Assembly (NCBI GenBank): GCA_007922225.1
Contig: ML679960.1
Span: forward strand, 6,860,844 to 6,924,843
Source of the DNA: Emydura subglobosa
Lineage: Eukaryota > Chordata > Testudines > Chelidae
DNA length: 64,000 nucleotides
Reading direction: 5' to 3'
Under the pieces are notes generated by a model. That model was not told the origin of the DNA and did no database searches. It saw only the letters and a list, made by a program, of their open reading frames with translations. Below are positions 1 through 12,576 of the stretch, piece by piece; the stretch's first letter is position 1; each line of letters starts with the position of its first letter. The position numbers and the translations under genes are program-made.

Positions 1-933
1 CTAGAAATGGAACGTCTGCTAAAGTCAGAAGTGGCTTGCTGGCTACATTTAGCAGCAGAAGAATCTGCATGTGATCAGCTCTGTTCAATCTAGTAGATGT
101 TTCTGCAGTCAATATTAATTACTCTAGTGGATTTCGGGAGACATGAGAGAGATAAAGAGCCTAACTAGCTGTAAGGTTCGTTAAAAGTAAGCTCTGGACC
201 TAGAAATGCGACTTGTGACATTTGTCCAGGCAGTGTTGGTTTTTCCATATTAATTGTCTTGTGGTTAAGTACATTGTGTCAGCCATGCAGCAGAATTTGT
301 AGTCTGCTTGAATGAGGCTGACCACAACCAATGGAGTCACATACACTTCATGAACTGATATTTCTGAATACTTCTATCCACAAGTGTAATTCTTATGGCC
401 TGATTCAGCAAAAATATCTGCAGCCCGTAAGGCCATCCAAGTCCTCAAAGGCCACAGGGGTAGGGAATGGGGCTGTAGAGTAGCCAACCTATCAATAGGT
501 AAAGTGTGCACATAATAGCACTCATTCCAAGCAGAGTGTGTCATCCTGTCCCTGGAAAAGTGTAAGCGCTAGACTATTTTTGTGCATTGGCTCACATCCT
601 TTTGCATGTACAGTTGCTGAAAGAGAATGCATACAGAGAGGTATTTAGATGCTCAGTAACCATTTACTCACACAGGCAAAATAGATGCATGAAGTTTGGG
701 TCTCACTTTATGAAATCTGGTCACAATGTGTCATTTACATAACTGCTACACAGGAGGTTCTTACCCCTTGAAATCAGAAACAGCATGTGTGACTGTAGTC
801 TGAGAAGCTTGTATAGCTTCTGACAGTCAGTGACTCTGGAGACTTACCACGGGTGCATAAGGTGTTAAAATGCCAATAATGGAAATGAAGAGTATGCAAA
901 AAGTTTGCTCTAGGATGACCAAAACAAATTTTT

Positions 934-983
934 AGGGTGAACTCCTGGCTCCATTGGCTTCAATGGAGCCAGGATTTCACCCT
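934..983. repeat. Short near-perfect palindrome (23-nt arms, 4-nt loop)
   Basis: The left arm 934-956 and right arm 961-983 are reverse complements apart from a two-base internal mismatch, built around ctggctccattg / caatggagccag with flanks agggtgaa / ttcaccct. The same motif in weaker form recurs at 12500-12576, so this looks like a dispersed short fold-back element. Confidence 0.75.
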
Positions 984-2352
984 TCATATCTACCGTGCAG
1001 AGCCAGTTTAGACAACGCTGGCATATCTGAAGCTCATTGGGCCTCCCCAAAACCAGGGGACATGTAGAAATGATACCTGGAGGTTTACCTTTATGTTTCA
1101 CTTCTACATAGTGCAGGGATACAAGCTGCTTTGTGCTGGCTGAGACCTCTGTTGAGATATCTTGAGTTGCCCTGAGGGAAATTATGCCCACTGTGTCTGG
1201 ACCCATTATCTACTGGTCCCCTCTGCGTGGAACTAATTTAAAAAAAAAAAACCCATGGCATGGCAGAGATGGTTGAGGGAGGCTAAGTAGGAGGAAGCTA
1301 TACACTGAACTTGTGCTTTGCAGGTGCAGCCTCAATTGCATAGCTATGCTGGGGGGTGGGAGAGGGCAAATCGGTTTGAATAACCTCACTGCCTGCTTTC
1401 ATTTTTTAGTTGTTTCAAATAAACAGTTCACAAAAATGATTTTAGCAGTAATCATTGTTCCCCTCTACAGCTACATGTTTACAAATAAGCATGGGTCTCT
1501 TGTATGATGTCATATGTCATGTAAGGTTGTGTCAGTTGAATTATTTCACATAACATAATGTAATTGTGCAACCCAGATTGATATAGTGCAAGGTGTGCTA
1601 CCCTGAAAAACAGCTACACAAGAGCAGTCTTGAAATAGTTAAGGGAAACTTGAGTTCTCACAAATAAAGGTGATATTTCGAGTTTGCTTTTAATCTCTAC
1701 CAGCAAAAAGATTCAGATGAAGCCTTCAGCTTCCCTGTCTTTGTGTGGTAATTAGCAGGTGTTTTTCAAGTTAAGCGTGGGAGGAAGCAGTCAGTGAAAG
1801 ACTGGGATCCAGTTTATCACTAATGCATGCATGGCTCACAAAAACAAATCTTTGAAATGGCATAATGTATACTTAAAGCCAAAGTGCAAGCAACAATCAA
1901 TCACATTTTCATTCTGAAGATGCATCAATAGCAGCTTTAATAGCACTTCTTATGCTGATAAGAAAAATTAGTAAATTCTGATTTGAAAGAGGAGATTGTA
2001 TTGTCACCATTTCTCTAGGTTTTGCTTTTGGCTGTGTTGTTGCTGGGGTTTTTTTTTTTTTTTTTTTTTTTTGATTTGGTTTTTTTTTTTCCCCCACTTT
2101 TTGAATTTATTTTCCAACCTTTGTTTGAACTGATTTGGAACCCAAACCTATGAATGCTTACTTTGAGTAGAGTGATAAATAGTATCATCAAGATCCCATG
2201 GGGCTAGATTCTGATATCCTTATTTGATATCCTGTTTATTAGCCCCGTAGTCATCTGGTAACCCAAGTGAAGAAAATGGAATTTTATGCAGAGTACAGGA
2301 TAGCACAATCTGTACCTGGATACCACATTAGGAAATACTGAGACCCCTTGCT

Positions 2353-2452
2353 AGCAAGGTATTTTAAGCATGTTAATAATCCCATTGATTTATCATCAAA
2401 TTAATTTTAACTATTTGTGCTTAAAGTTATGCACGTGCTTAAGTACCTTGCT
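2353..2452. repeat. Short fold-back element
   Basis: The arm agcaaggtattttaagca (2353-2370) is matched by the reverse complement of tgcttaagtaccttgct (2436-2452), with one extra base on the left. The spacer is about 65 nt. It shares the style of the other short palindromes in this window, notably 61018-61088. Confidence 0.65.
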
Positions 2453-2800
2453 GGACGGGGCTCTGATAAGGTAAGATTTAAATAATTTTACAAATCCTCC
2501 CAAGTTCCATTATATTCCATCTTTAAAATTTGTTTCTTAATAAGACAATGAAATCAGTAGGAAAAAATGCAGATGGTCATAAACATGAACATTTTAAACA
2601 TAAAAATGTAGCCTTTTCCTACTAGGATGGCATTTAATATCTATCTACAAATGGAAGTCACTAAAAATGTCCATTTTGAAAGAGCAAACCAAAGGCAATC
2701 TTAGTTGTTACCTGATGTACTGTGCACTCAACTAGATTTCTGTATTGCCTTTTGCTCTTGCTAGTTAATTGAACAATCAAATTATAAAACGTTTGCAGTG

Positions 2801-3362
2801 TAGGCGTAGCTGTGTTGGTCCCACTATATTAGAGAGATAAGGTGGGTGAGGTAATATCTCTTATTGGACCAACTTCTACTGGTGAAAGAGGCAAGCTTTC
2901 GAGCTTACACAGAGCTCTTTTCAGGTCTGGGAAAGGTAATCAGAGTGTCACAGCTAAATACAAGGTGGAACTGATGGTTAAACATAAGAAGTTAATACAT
3001 GCTGCAAGAGACCATTCAAGGTGAAATGGGCAGTTCACACCTCTGCAGTTGTAGGACAAAGGAGGGTTAGTGGGTTACAGAGTGTAATGAGTCATATATG
3101 CAGTACCCTTTATTGAGTACATGATTTTTAGAGTCTAGCAAAGTTATGAATTTAGGCTCCTGAGTTCATCTTTTGAAGATGTTGTGCAGGTTTCCTTTGA
3201 GGACAAGGACTGGGAGATCAGAGATGGAGTGATCATTTGTGAAAAGTGTTCACCGATCAGGGATAGAGTGCTTTTGTCTTTTATCATTTTTCTGTGTGAA
3301 TTCATTTGGGAGCATGGTGATTGTCTTATTTCACCTACATAGTTATTACTGGGGCATTTAGT
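2801..3362 (-). mobile_element. Penelope-like element remnant, left arm of an inverted pair
   Basis: Read on the minus strand, 3362-3239 encodes CTKCPSNNYVGE followed by RQS and SQMNSHRKMIKDKST. This matches the second half of a GIY-YIG endonuclease domain, the domain found at the C-terminus of Penelope-like reverse transcriptases. The frame breaks after about 40 residues. Further along (3238-2801) is non-coding 3'-tail sequence. The tail contains, on the minus strand, CTGAAAA (2918-2924), a hairpin-forming stretch and GAAA (2897-2900). The assignment to Penelope rests on the GIY-YIG match and on my recognition of this tail as a common turtle repeat. Confidence 0.7.
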
Positions 3363-3365
3363 GCA

Positions 3366-3645
3366 AAATGATCACTCCATCTTTGACCTCCCAGTCCTCA
3401 TCCTCAAAGGAAACCTGCACAACACCTTCAAAAGATGAGCCTGGAAGCTTAAATTTCTAACTTTGCTAGACACTAAAAATCATGTACTCAATAAAGACAC
3501 TATATTTATGGCTCATTACAACACTCTGTAACTCACTATCCCTCCTTTCTCCTACAACTGCAGAGGTATTATCTTCCCACTTCATCTTGAATGGCTAATA
3601 GAAGTTGGTACAATAAAAGTTATTACCTCACCTACCTTGTCTTAT
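3366..3645 (+). mobile_element. Penelope-like element remnant, right arm (inverted copy of 2801-3238)
   Basis: The reverse complement of this block aligns with 2830-3238. For example, 3366-3420 (aaatgatcactccat...gcac) mirrors 3184-3238. Relative to the left arm it lacks the segment equivalent to about 2885-3012, which holds the ribozyme-like motif. The two arms face each other across 3239-3365, making a hairpin of more than 200 bp. Confidence 0.75.
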
Positions 3646-5741
3646 AAAATGAAGAGCCAAAGTAATTACGTTGCAAGCTTATCTCAATACTTCTGTTTGT
3701 CACTCTTTCTGACAAATAGTTAAATATATATATATTTTACTAAGATCCACAGCACCATTTGTCATGGCTGCTAGGTGCCTTAATTATAGAAAGGAGAGCA
3801 AAGCAAGAACAAAGGTAAGGATAGCAAATACCAAAGCCAGAGGTCCTCTTCAGAGAGAACCCTGCCTCCAGCCATGACATGGGAAAACTAAGGTTCCAAA
3901 AGCCAGTACTTCCTAACTATCTTAACTGCCCTGATGAGGTGTAAAGTCAGAGTTAATCTTTAAAATAATCAGATCTGACATTAATAAGATTTTTAAGTTC
4001 TTTCAGGACCCCTTGAATTCTACCCATAAATCTATGGGACAGAAACCTGAAAACATATACTACCCTGAATACTAAATGAAGTCCTACTAGGAATGCAGCT
4101 GCCTGTTTCTTGCATTGTCCAGGATGCTGCGCACACATTCATTAGATAAAGAAAGTGTTTCACAAATCTCCATGATCTGAGTTTGAGGCCAACTACCCTA
4201 TGGTTGGAAGTCAAGATGTTAATTTTAACCTGTACAGTTCTAACTAGTCTGTGATCTGGTTATTTGAGAGATCACTTCTCTCTGTAAAATTGTACCATAG
4301 TTGAAGTCCATGGAGACACTGGAGCTGGAGCCTCCATGGTAAAGAACAAAGATGTAGTTGAAATAAATATTATACTGTTGCATTTAAGCAAGAAAATAAT
4401 GACAGACCGTGAACCATTTTCCCTCAGGTTAGAAAAATACAAACTGTCTCAATAAGAAATGCCCTGATGTCTTGAAACCGGTTTGTCTGAATACTGCATC
4501 ATTCCTTGTAATGTATCCCCCACAGAAATTAATGCATTCATATAGCTAAACAAGGAATTTTAAAGGACCATGGCCATGCTCAAGCAGGTATCGTTATAGT
4601 TGCTAATTGTAATACAATAGCACCTTTCAATCAAATATTTAATTTTTTTTAAAGGTAGTTACCAAAGTTTCACACTGCTAGTTATAGTAGTTTTCCAATA
4701 ATCTCTTTAGCTTATTGCCGATTAATAATATTAGATATACAACCTATTTCAGTGTAATCCGAAGCTTTTTCCTTTAAATCAGCCTCTACTTCCTACCTCA
4801 TTCATTCAGTGAAGTCACAAGCCATTGGCTAACAACATCAGACGTTTCTATCTTGATGAATTTTGATATGTCAAATACAGCAGTAAAGCACGACTGAAGG
4901 AATTATCCAGAAAGATAGTACTTACAGTTGAGGGAGATCTTCTGGTCTGTTATACACACACACACACAAACACACCTTCTTGATAATTGACTCCAGTGTG
5001 GAAGAAAATGCAGCTCAGGTACAAAATCGTTCAATGGGGTTTTGATGTAATGTTATATTTGTAAAGTTGCCAGTGTGGCTGACTGGCTGTGGTATAAATT
5101 TTAGAGTATAAAGTATACAATTCACAGGGAGAGGGGAGTAGAACACTCCGTAAAATGCCATATTTTCATTTTGTACGGACAGGTGGCATTAGTCTTGCAC
5201 TCGGCATGCTTTTGGAAACAGGAGCTGTTCAAATGTAAAAAGGAGTAATGCGAGAAAAGAATTTGTTGTTAGTAAATAGCTGAATTCAGCATTGAATGAA
5301 TATAACATTACTTACAGCACATAGTAGAATATTCAATCAGGCCTCTTTTACAAGCAATTGATATTCTCTATGGCCTGTGCATAATACTGTCTAGAGAGTT
5401 AAAGGATGTTAACATTTCATTACTCCTGCCATTGATTTTTCTCTACTTTCTTCACAACAAAAATCAAAATGTGACCCCTTATTCCACTGAATTAGTTCCA
5501 GAGCACTTGGCATTATTGACCTCCTAATGAAAATTAATGATGGCTTCTTTCATTCAGTCTAACAAGTAAGTACACCAAGCAAATTTCCAAAAAGGGTGAT
5601 TTTTCCCCCTCAGATTGAAATGAAAAAGCACCATATTAAGTACAAAAGCATAGATAGGCAGCATTAAGTGTGCAAATTTAAACACTCAAAAGTCAGGAAA
5701 TTCATAATACTTTAATTATGATTCCAATTTCACTCTCATGA

Positions 5742-5850
5742 CCCAATGCTGCAAAAACTCAACCACGTCAGCAGCTTTACTCATGTAAAGTCACTGAGAC
5801 TACTCATATGAGTGAAGTTATTCCTGTGTTTAAATGTTTGCAGCATTGGG
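5742..5850. repeat. Short fold-back element
   Basis: Perfect 14-nt terminal inverted repeats cccaatgctgcaaa (5742-5755) and tttgcagcattggg (5837-5850), with partly complementary sequence inside (actcatgtaa / actcatatga). Same style as the palindrome at 16769-16871. Confidence 0.7.
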
Positions 5851-6010
5851 CCCGTAACTTGTTTAAATTGCACATATTTGGCCACATCCTGCCCCTTGAC
5901 TGTTTTTCCTGCATAGGGGAAAACCAGCATAGATATTAAACCCCTCTGTGCTTGTGGTATGACGCACGGTTAGCAGTCCCTGACTGCTAGAAAAGTCACT
6001 TTAGGCAGCA

Positions 6011-6290
6011 GGTATGTCTTCACTGAGGGCAGCAAATTTGCTGCTATCAGATCGACTTAGTGGCAGTGAAGTCCCACTCAATCGATCTGGAAGTCAATTG
6101 AATTAAACCACCTCCCCAAAAAAGCATAGCGCTGCATCAACAGGTACACATTTCCCGTCAGCGCAGCATAGTGGAGACAGCGCACAGAAGGGAATTTAGG
6201 AAGTTAATGTAAGTTACGCAAGCTACTCTACATAGTTTGCGTAACTCCTGTTGACTGTCGCTGAATATGCCTGTCAGTGTAGACCAGACC
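6011..6290. mobile_element. Non-autonomous DNA transposon (MITE-like)
   Basis: The ends are related as inverted repeats: ggtatgtcttcactga at 6011-6026 and tcagtgtagaccagacc at 6274-6290, whose reverse complement is ggtctggtctacactga. The interior holds no reading frame. The end sequence resembles the ends of the larger element at 36642-37514, suggesting a common transposase family. I could not identify a clean target duplication. Confidence 0.6.
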
Positions 6291-6545
6291 TTAAGTTAGA
6301 GAAGCAATGAGGCATAAAGCCACCTTTGCCCTCCATCACCTCCTCTAGTCTTGCACTGAGCACAGTTCAGCTTGACTGGGAGTTCTGGGCTACTGTACAT
6401 ATACACGAGTTAGGCATTGTATTTAGTAAAGCAGTCTAAAATATTGCACTAGAAACAGGCAGCGCATGCTAATTAACCTTAACTACTTCATTTTCTGACT
6501 TTTGTGTGTTTAAATATGCAAATTGCACATTAACATAGATATTTA

Positions 6546-6706
6546 CAAAAACAACGGGAGTCCTGTAACACTTTAAAGACTAACAAATTTCTGCAGGCAT
6601 AAGCTTTCGTGGACTGCAACCCACTTCGTCAGATGCACCCCACGGAAGTTTATGCCTGCGGAAATTTGTTAGTCTTTAAAGTGCTACAGGACTCTTGTTG
6701 TTTTTG
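6546..6706. repeat. Large hairpin from two head-to-head Penelope-like 3' tails
   Basis: Arms of 67 nt at 6546-6612 and 6640-6706 are close reverse complements around a 27-nt loop (6613-6639). They share ttagtctttaaagtg near one end and cataagctttcgtgg near the other. The unit is one I recognise as a very common turtle repeat tail, probably Penelope-derived. On the minus strand the left arm plus loop reads CTGACGA (6632-6626), a short hairpin and GAAA (6608-6605). Confidence 0.75.
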
Positions 6707-7079
6707 CTGTATACAGACTAACATGGCTACCCCTCTGGAACTTTTCACCACAGATATTTACATTTTTTTCTTTTTTCAAGGCTAGAAAAGGCTTTAAATT
6801 ATTTTAAGTGGCATTTTCTCCATCTGCTCAAAGAATACACACACACGAAACAGGTGAATTGATTGTCTTTACATTCACATACCCACAAATATATGCAGAA
6901 ATCACCTTCAGGTTAAGACAATGGTCTCTCTTACATCAGTGTAAATCAGGTATAACTCCATCTGTGTCAAAACAGGATAGATGAGAGAACCCATTTGCTG
7001 ATGATATAAAATTATCTAGTGAAAATGTATTGTTGTCTGAAGATCGTCAGAATACTTAATTCTTTCTTTCTGTTTATAG

Positions 7080-7250
7080 ACAACAAAGATTATGATGCAT
7101 ATCTGTCCTATACCAAAGTTGATCCAGACCAGTGGAATCAAGAAACTGGGGAAGAAGAACGATTTGCTCTTGAGATCCTACCGGATATGCTTGAAAAGCA
7201 TTATGGGTACAAGTTGTTCATACCAGACAGAGATTTGATTCCCACTGGAA
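7080..7250 (+). CDS. IL1RAPL1: IL1RAPL1 internal exon, first part of cytoplasmic TIR domain
   Basis: This 171-nt exon is bounded by AG (7078-7079) and a strong donor, gtaagt (7251-7256). It starts with two bases that complete a split codon and ends with one base of the next, so it begins and ends in the same phase. It encodes about 57 residues beginning (D)[14 protein letters not shown], which is TIR box 1, and ending [15 protein letters not shown], which is box 2 with the RD...P pattern of the BB loop. IL1RAPL1 is a neuronal single-pass IL-1-receptor-family protein. Its extracellular Ig domains bind PTP-delta and its TIR domain and tail act on the postsynaptic side; in humans its loss causes X-linked intellectual disability. 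The open frame continues into the intron to 7480, but that part shows no TIR similarity. The paralogue IL1RAPL2 has a similar TIR, so the paralogue call rests on the next exon. Confidence 0.93.
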
Positions 7251-9259
<2,009 letters not shown>

Positions 9260-9880
9260 CAGAAATGCAAGGGGACCCCTAACCCCCTTGAGTAGGAGCT
9301 AAGTGTGCAGTCTGGTGCCTGGAACTACATCCTCGACTGCTGCTGTTAAACATGCATTACAATCTATAAAATACGAGGAAAAACAGGGTCTTGTACATAT
9401 GTTTTTTGCAGTTTCTTTGTAGCATCGGTCTTCCTGTTTTACTCATGTCTCTTGCCATTCACATCTTTGACTTTGTTTTATACATCATTGGAATTTGTAT
9501 ATTACAGTTTTTTTTAAATGAAGAGACTGCTGTATAGATAGGAATCTTTTTGCTCCATTAGTATAGTTTTAGAATTTTTTTAAAACATTTCTTGGGAATG
9601 CTTGGACAAAGCTATGTTAATATCAGAAGCACCATCCATTTTGTTGGCCTGCCTAGCCTGATTCATGAAGGCCATGCCTGCTGCATTTCACCGTTGTGAA
9701 GAACCTTTGTTCTTAGGAGGACCCCGCCAATCATTCTGAGCTCCAGTTTCATTACTTAGCCCATGACAACGCTCTTTCCTCCTGCCTCCCCTTATGATGG
9801 TCCCGTGCTGGGTAACACTACAGACAGTCTGATCATCTAACATTTAACTCAATAAATGCTTGTCAGACAATAAGATATAC
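9260..9880 (+). other. IL1RAPL1: Proximal 3' UTR of IL1RAPL1
   Basis: Sequence directly after the TGA stop, in the terminal exon. The nearest AATAAA is at 9851-9856, followed at about 9919 by a GT-rich stretch (gtgtgtag) and at about 9940 by T/G-rich sequence, as expected downstream of a cleavage site. Cleavage is inferred at roughly 9866-9886. Transcripts could extend further, because more AATAAA hexamers follow at 10498 and 10574-10583. Confidence 0.6.
9851..9856 (+). terminator. IL1RAPL1: Candidate poly(A) signal AATAAA
   Basis: First canonical AATAAA after the IL1RAPL1 stop codon, about 590 nt downstream, with GT-rich sequence after it. No transcript evidence is available here. Confidence 0.55.
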
Positions 9881-10497
9881 CCAATATGTATCAATTGCCT
9901 CACAGTAACCACTACAGAGTGTGTAGAAAGTAAAGTAGGGTTTGTTTTTGTTTTATGAATGAGTTGATTTGTACCCCTTTTATTTATATAAAACAACAAC
10001 CCTAATTCGATCACTTCTGGAATAGTGTGAATGTGTTTGTGGCTTTTTTTTTTTTTGGCTTGTTTTTGTAAAGCATTTGACTTTTTCTTTCCCCCTTTTA
10101 AATTCTGCAAATTAGGTTATTTGCAATTGTCAGACAAGTAAGGTAATAGGTGTTGAAGTGTAGTAAATCCTGCTGAGATTTACAATGATGGCTTCCAAAC
10201 CAGGGGAGTAGAAGGACACTATCAAATATGGTTCGTCACATTGTATTATAGAAAATGGATTTTTCTAAAAAGTAAGAGCAAAACATTACTTTCCAGCTGA
10301 GTATGGATTCCCCTTGTATTTTAATATTCCAATCACTGTAATTACTTTTCAATGATATATTCACATTTGAGCCTCTTTATATCTTTTGTTTTAGCTTGTT
10401 AAAATAAGTAAAACTTTATTCATTTCAAGGTGATTTAAATGAGAACTCAGGTGGTAAAAAAGAAATTATGAATACCAACGAACATCAGTGTTGTAAG

Positions 10498-10583
10498 AAT
10501 AAACATTTATTTATACAGAGTTAATATTTAAATCAGACATGGAAGTATTAAAAACCATTAAGTTTATTGAATAATAAATAAAC
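10498..10583 (+). terminator. IL1RAPL1: Cluster of distal poly(A) hexamers
   Basis: AATAAA occurs at 10498-10503, 10574-10579 and 10578-10583 on the + strand. These could serve a longer IL1RAPL1 3' UTR. The region is AT-rich, so chance occurrence is likely for some of them. Confidence 0.3.
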
Positions 10584-10866
10584 TAGTTTGGTTTTTAATG
10601 CATAATTCCATCTTTAAGGATTGCAGATTACATGTGTGCCATTGCTCCCAAACCAAAAAAACACACTACATACAGTTCAGATATCTCTAGAACTAATGGA
10701 ATAAGCATCTTATCCATATTTACATTAAAAAGTCACTTTCCATTTAAGAAAATGCAAGTAGTGGAGTTAGATTTTTTTTTCCCTTTAAAAAGGGCCAAAT
10801 GCTCTGCTGGCATAAATGGATCTCATGGACATGCACCAATGTACACTAGCAGATGATTGGCCCCCT

Positions 10867-10900
10867 TCTTTCTTTCTTTTTCTTTCTTTCTTTCTTTTTT
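10867..10900 (+). repeat. Simple repeat (TTTC)n
   Basis: A run of tttc units with a few interruptions, ending in a T run. It lies in the distal 3' flank of IL1RAPL1. Confidence 0.85.
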
Positions 10901-12499
10901 TTTAATATAAAAAATACAACATGAACACCAGGAAACAGAGCTTTTAAATTATTTCAGTAACTCGTTACCTGTAAGGATTTTCATAACAGCTGCCTGGTGT
11001 TGGCCAATATAATGGATGTTGTGTGATTTGTTCATTCTTATTATCACTATAGTCAAAAAAATACAATTTTAATATTTTGGTCTCATTAGTAAGATGTGAT
11101 TGGTCAAAAATGTGTAACCTGCAGTTTGTGGGTGTTTGTGGGAGTAAGTCAATATTGACAATGTATGAGGAACAACTATTATGTTGTAACAGTCAAGAAT
11201 TCTCAGTAGCTGCATAACCAGTTAAAGGAGCTTTGGGATGTGCACTGATTTTTATTTGCTTAAAAATGTTCCTCTCTCTGACAATTCGCTCAGGTCCTTT
11301 TCTACAATCTGATAAAATGTTTAGGCAGCTTTGCAATTTTGAGTATGTTCAGATTGGAAATCGGCTGTTATTTATTTGATATCATGCCTGCCTATCAGGA
11401 ACTGATAGCATTTAACTTCATTCAACTGGATTCCAAATTCCGCCAATACCCAACAAAATTAAAATATTGCAATACCCTTTCACTTCGTCCCTCCCCTTTA
11501 TATTTTTTTAAGGTGAAGACCGGGATATGGAATAAATGTAGAGTTTAATGATCTGACCACAGTCACATTCTAGGCATTGGTAGGTGTTTCTTTAGCCACA
11601 TTGGGAGTACTTTTTTGTTGTTCTATTTTTAGTGTAGATTTAAGCACTTTGAATAGCATGATTCAGGGATTGATGGATACTATTTGATATTCACACTACT
11701 TAGAAAAGTTTTTCTTATAATGCTTTGTCATATTATTAAACAAACAAAAAAACAAACAAACAAAAAACAAATGAAAAAAGAAATAAATGGAGAAGCTATC
11801 TATGGCTTTAGAAACATTCCTCCCAAGTATTCCTCTTCTATAAACAGCTCTGTGTGAGAAACAGTTAAGGAAACTGTCATGTGTTCACGTGCTCTATGTT
11901 TGACAAAAGTTCTGTTAGAACGCAAAATAAAAAGGAAAAAAATTAATTTGCCCTAGTGCTTAGGCTCCATCCTTTTTTGGTTGAGATGTTCTAGTTTTCA
12001 TAATGCAGTATGAACTGTGCATGCAATAACCAAGTGAAAAGGTTAGCCATAAATAAGCACTTTATCTTTAAAAATTGTAGTGTGGTGACCGGACAAAACT
12101 TATTATGCTTGGTTTCCATCTGTCACTAATTTTGAGTATGTATATGGAGTCTATGCATATGAATTATCTAGACATGGGTGCTTCATCTTTATAAAATTCT
12201 CTGTTATCAGGCTACTCCTTGATATAAAGTAAAAGGACTTTATCACTTTATCACCATGGAAATGCACTAGAAACATCCCCCTTATATTATAGAAGTTCAA
12301 AAACAGCTTTACAGAAAGGAAGGACTGTACACCATGCAGCTGATTATTTTGAAGATAAAGTATACTGGGCCTGATTCTGCTCTCAGCTACATCAGTGAAA
12401 ATCAGGACTAGAAGTCTATTGCTGTTGATGAAGTGTAAAAACTGGTTTAAATGAAAGGAGAATCAGGAAAAATGGATAGGAACTAATTACAACTAATGG

Positions 12500-12576
12500 T
12501 TGGATAAAATCCTAATCCCCACTGAAGTCAATGGCAAAACTCCCACTGACATTAGTGGAGCCAGGATTTCATCCAA
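12500..12576. repeat. Short palindrome related to 934-983
   Basis: The arms 12500-12534 and 12543-12576 are imperfect reverse complements around an 8-nt loop. The right arm contains gtggagccaggatttcatcc, nearly the same as the right arm of 934-983 (atggagccaggatttcaccc). Confidence 0.7.

Larger units (their letters stand above)
1..7079 (+). other. IL1RAPL1: Intron of IL1RAPL1 (3' part; upstream exon outside window)
   Basis: This stretch lies upstream of the first recognised exon and ends in a good acceptor: a pyrimidine-rich tract, then AG at 7078-7079. It contains no other coding exon that I recognise. It holds short palindromes (934-983, 2353-2452, 5742-5850), a 24-nt T run (2049-2072), a CA-rich microsatellite (about 4954-4976), two Penelope-like fold-back structures (2801-3645 and 6546-6706) and a TIR element (6011-6290). 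The remainder is AT-rich single-copy-looking DNA. That it is an intron is inferred from the exon at 7080, which starts in mid-codon. Confidence 0.8.
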
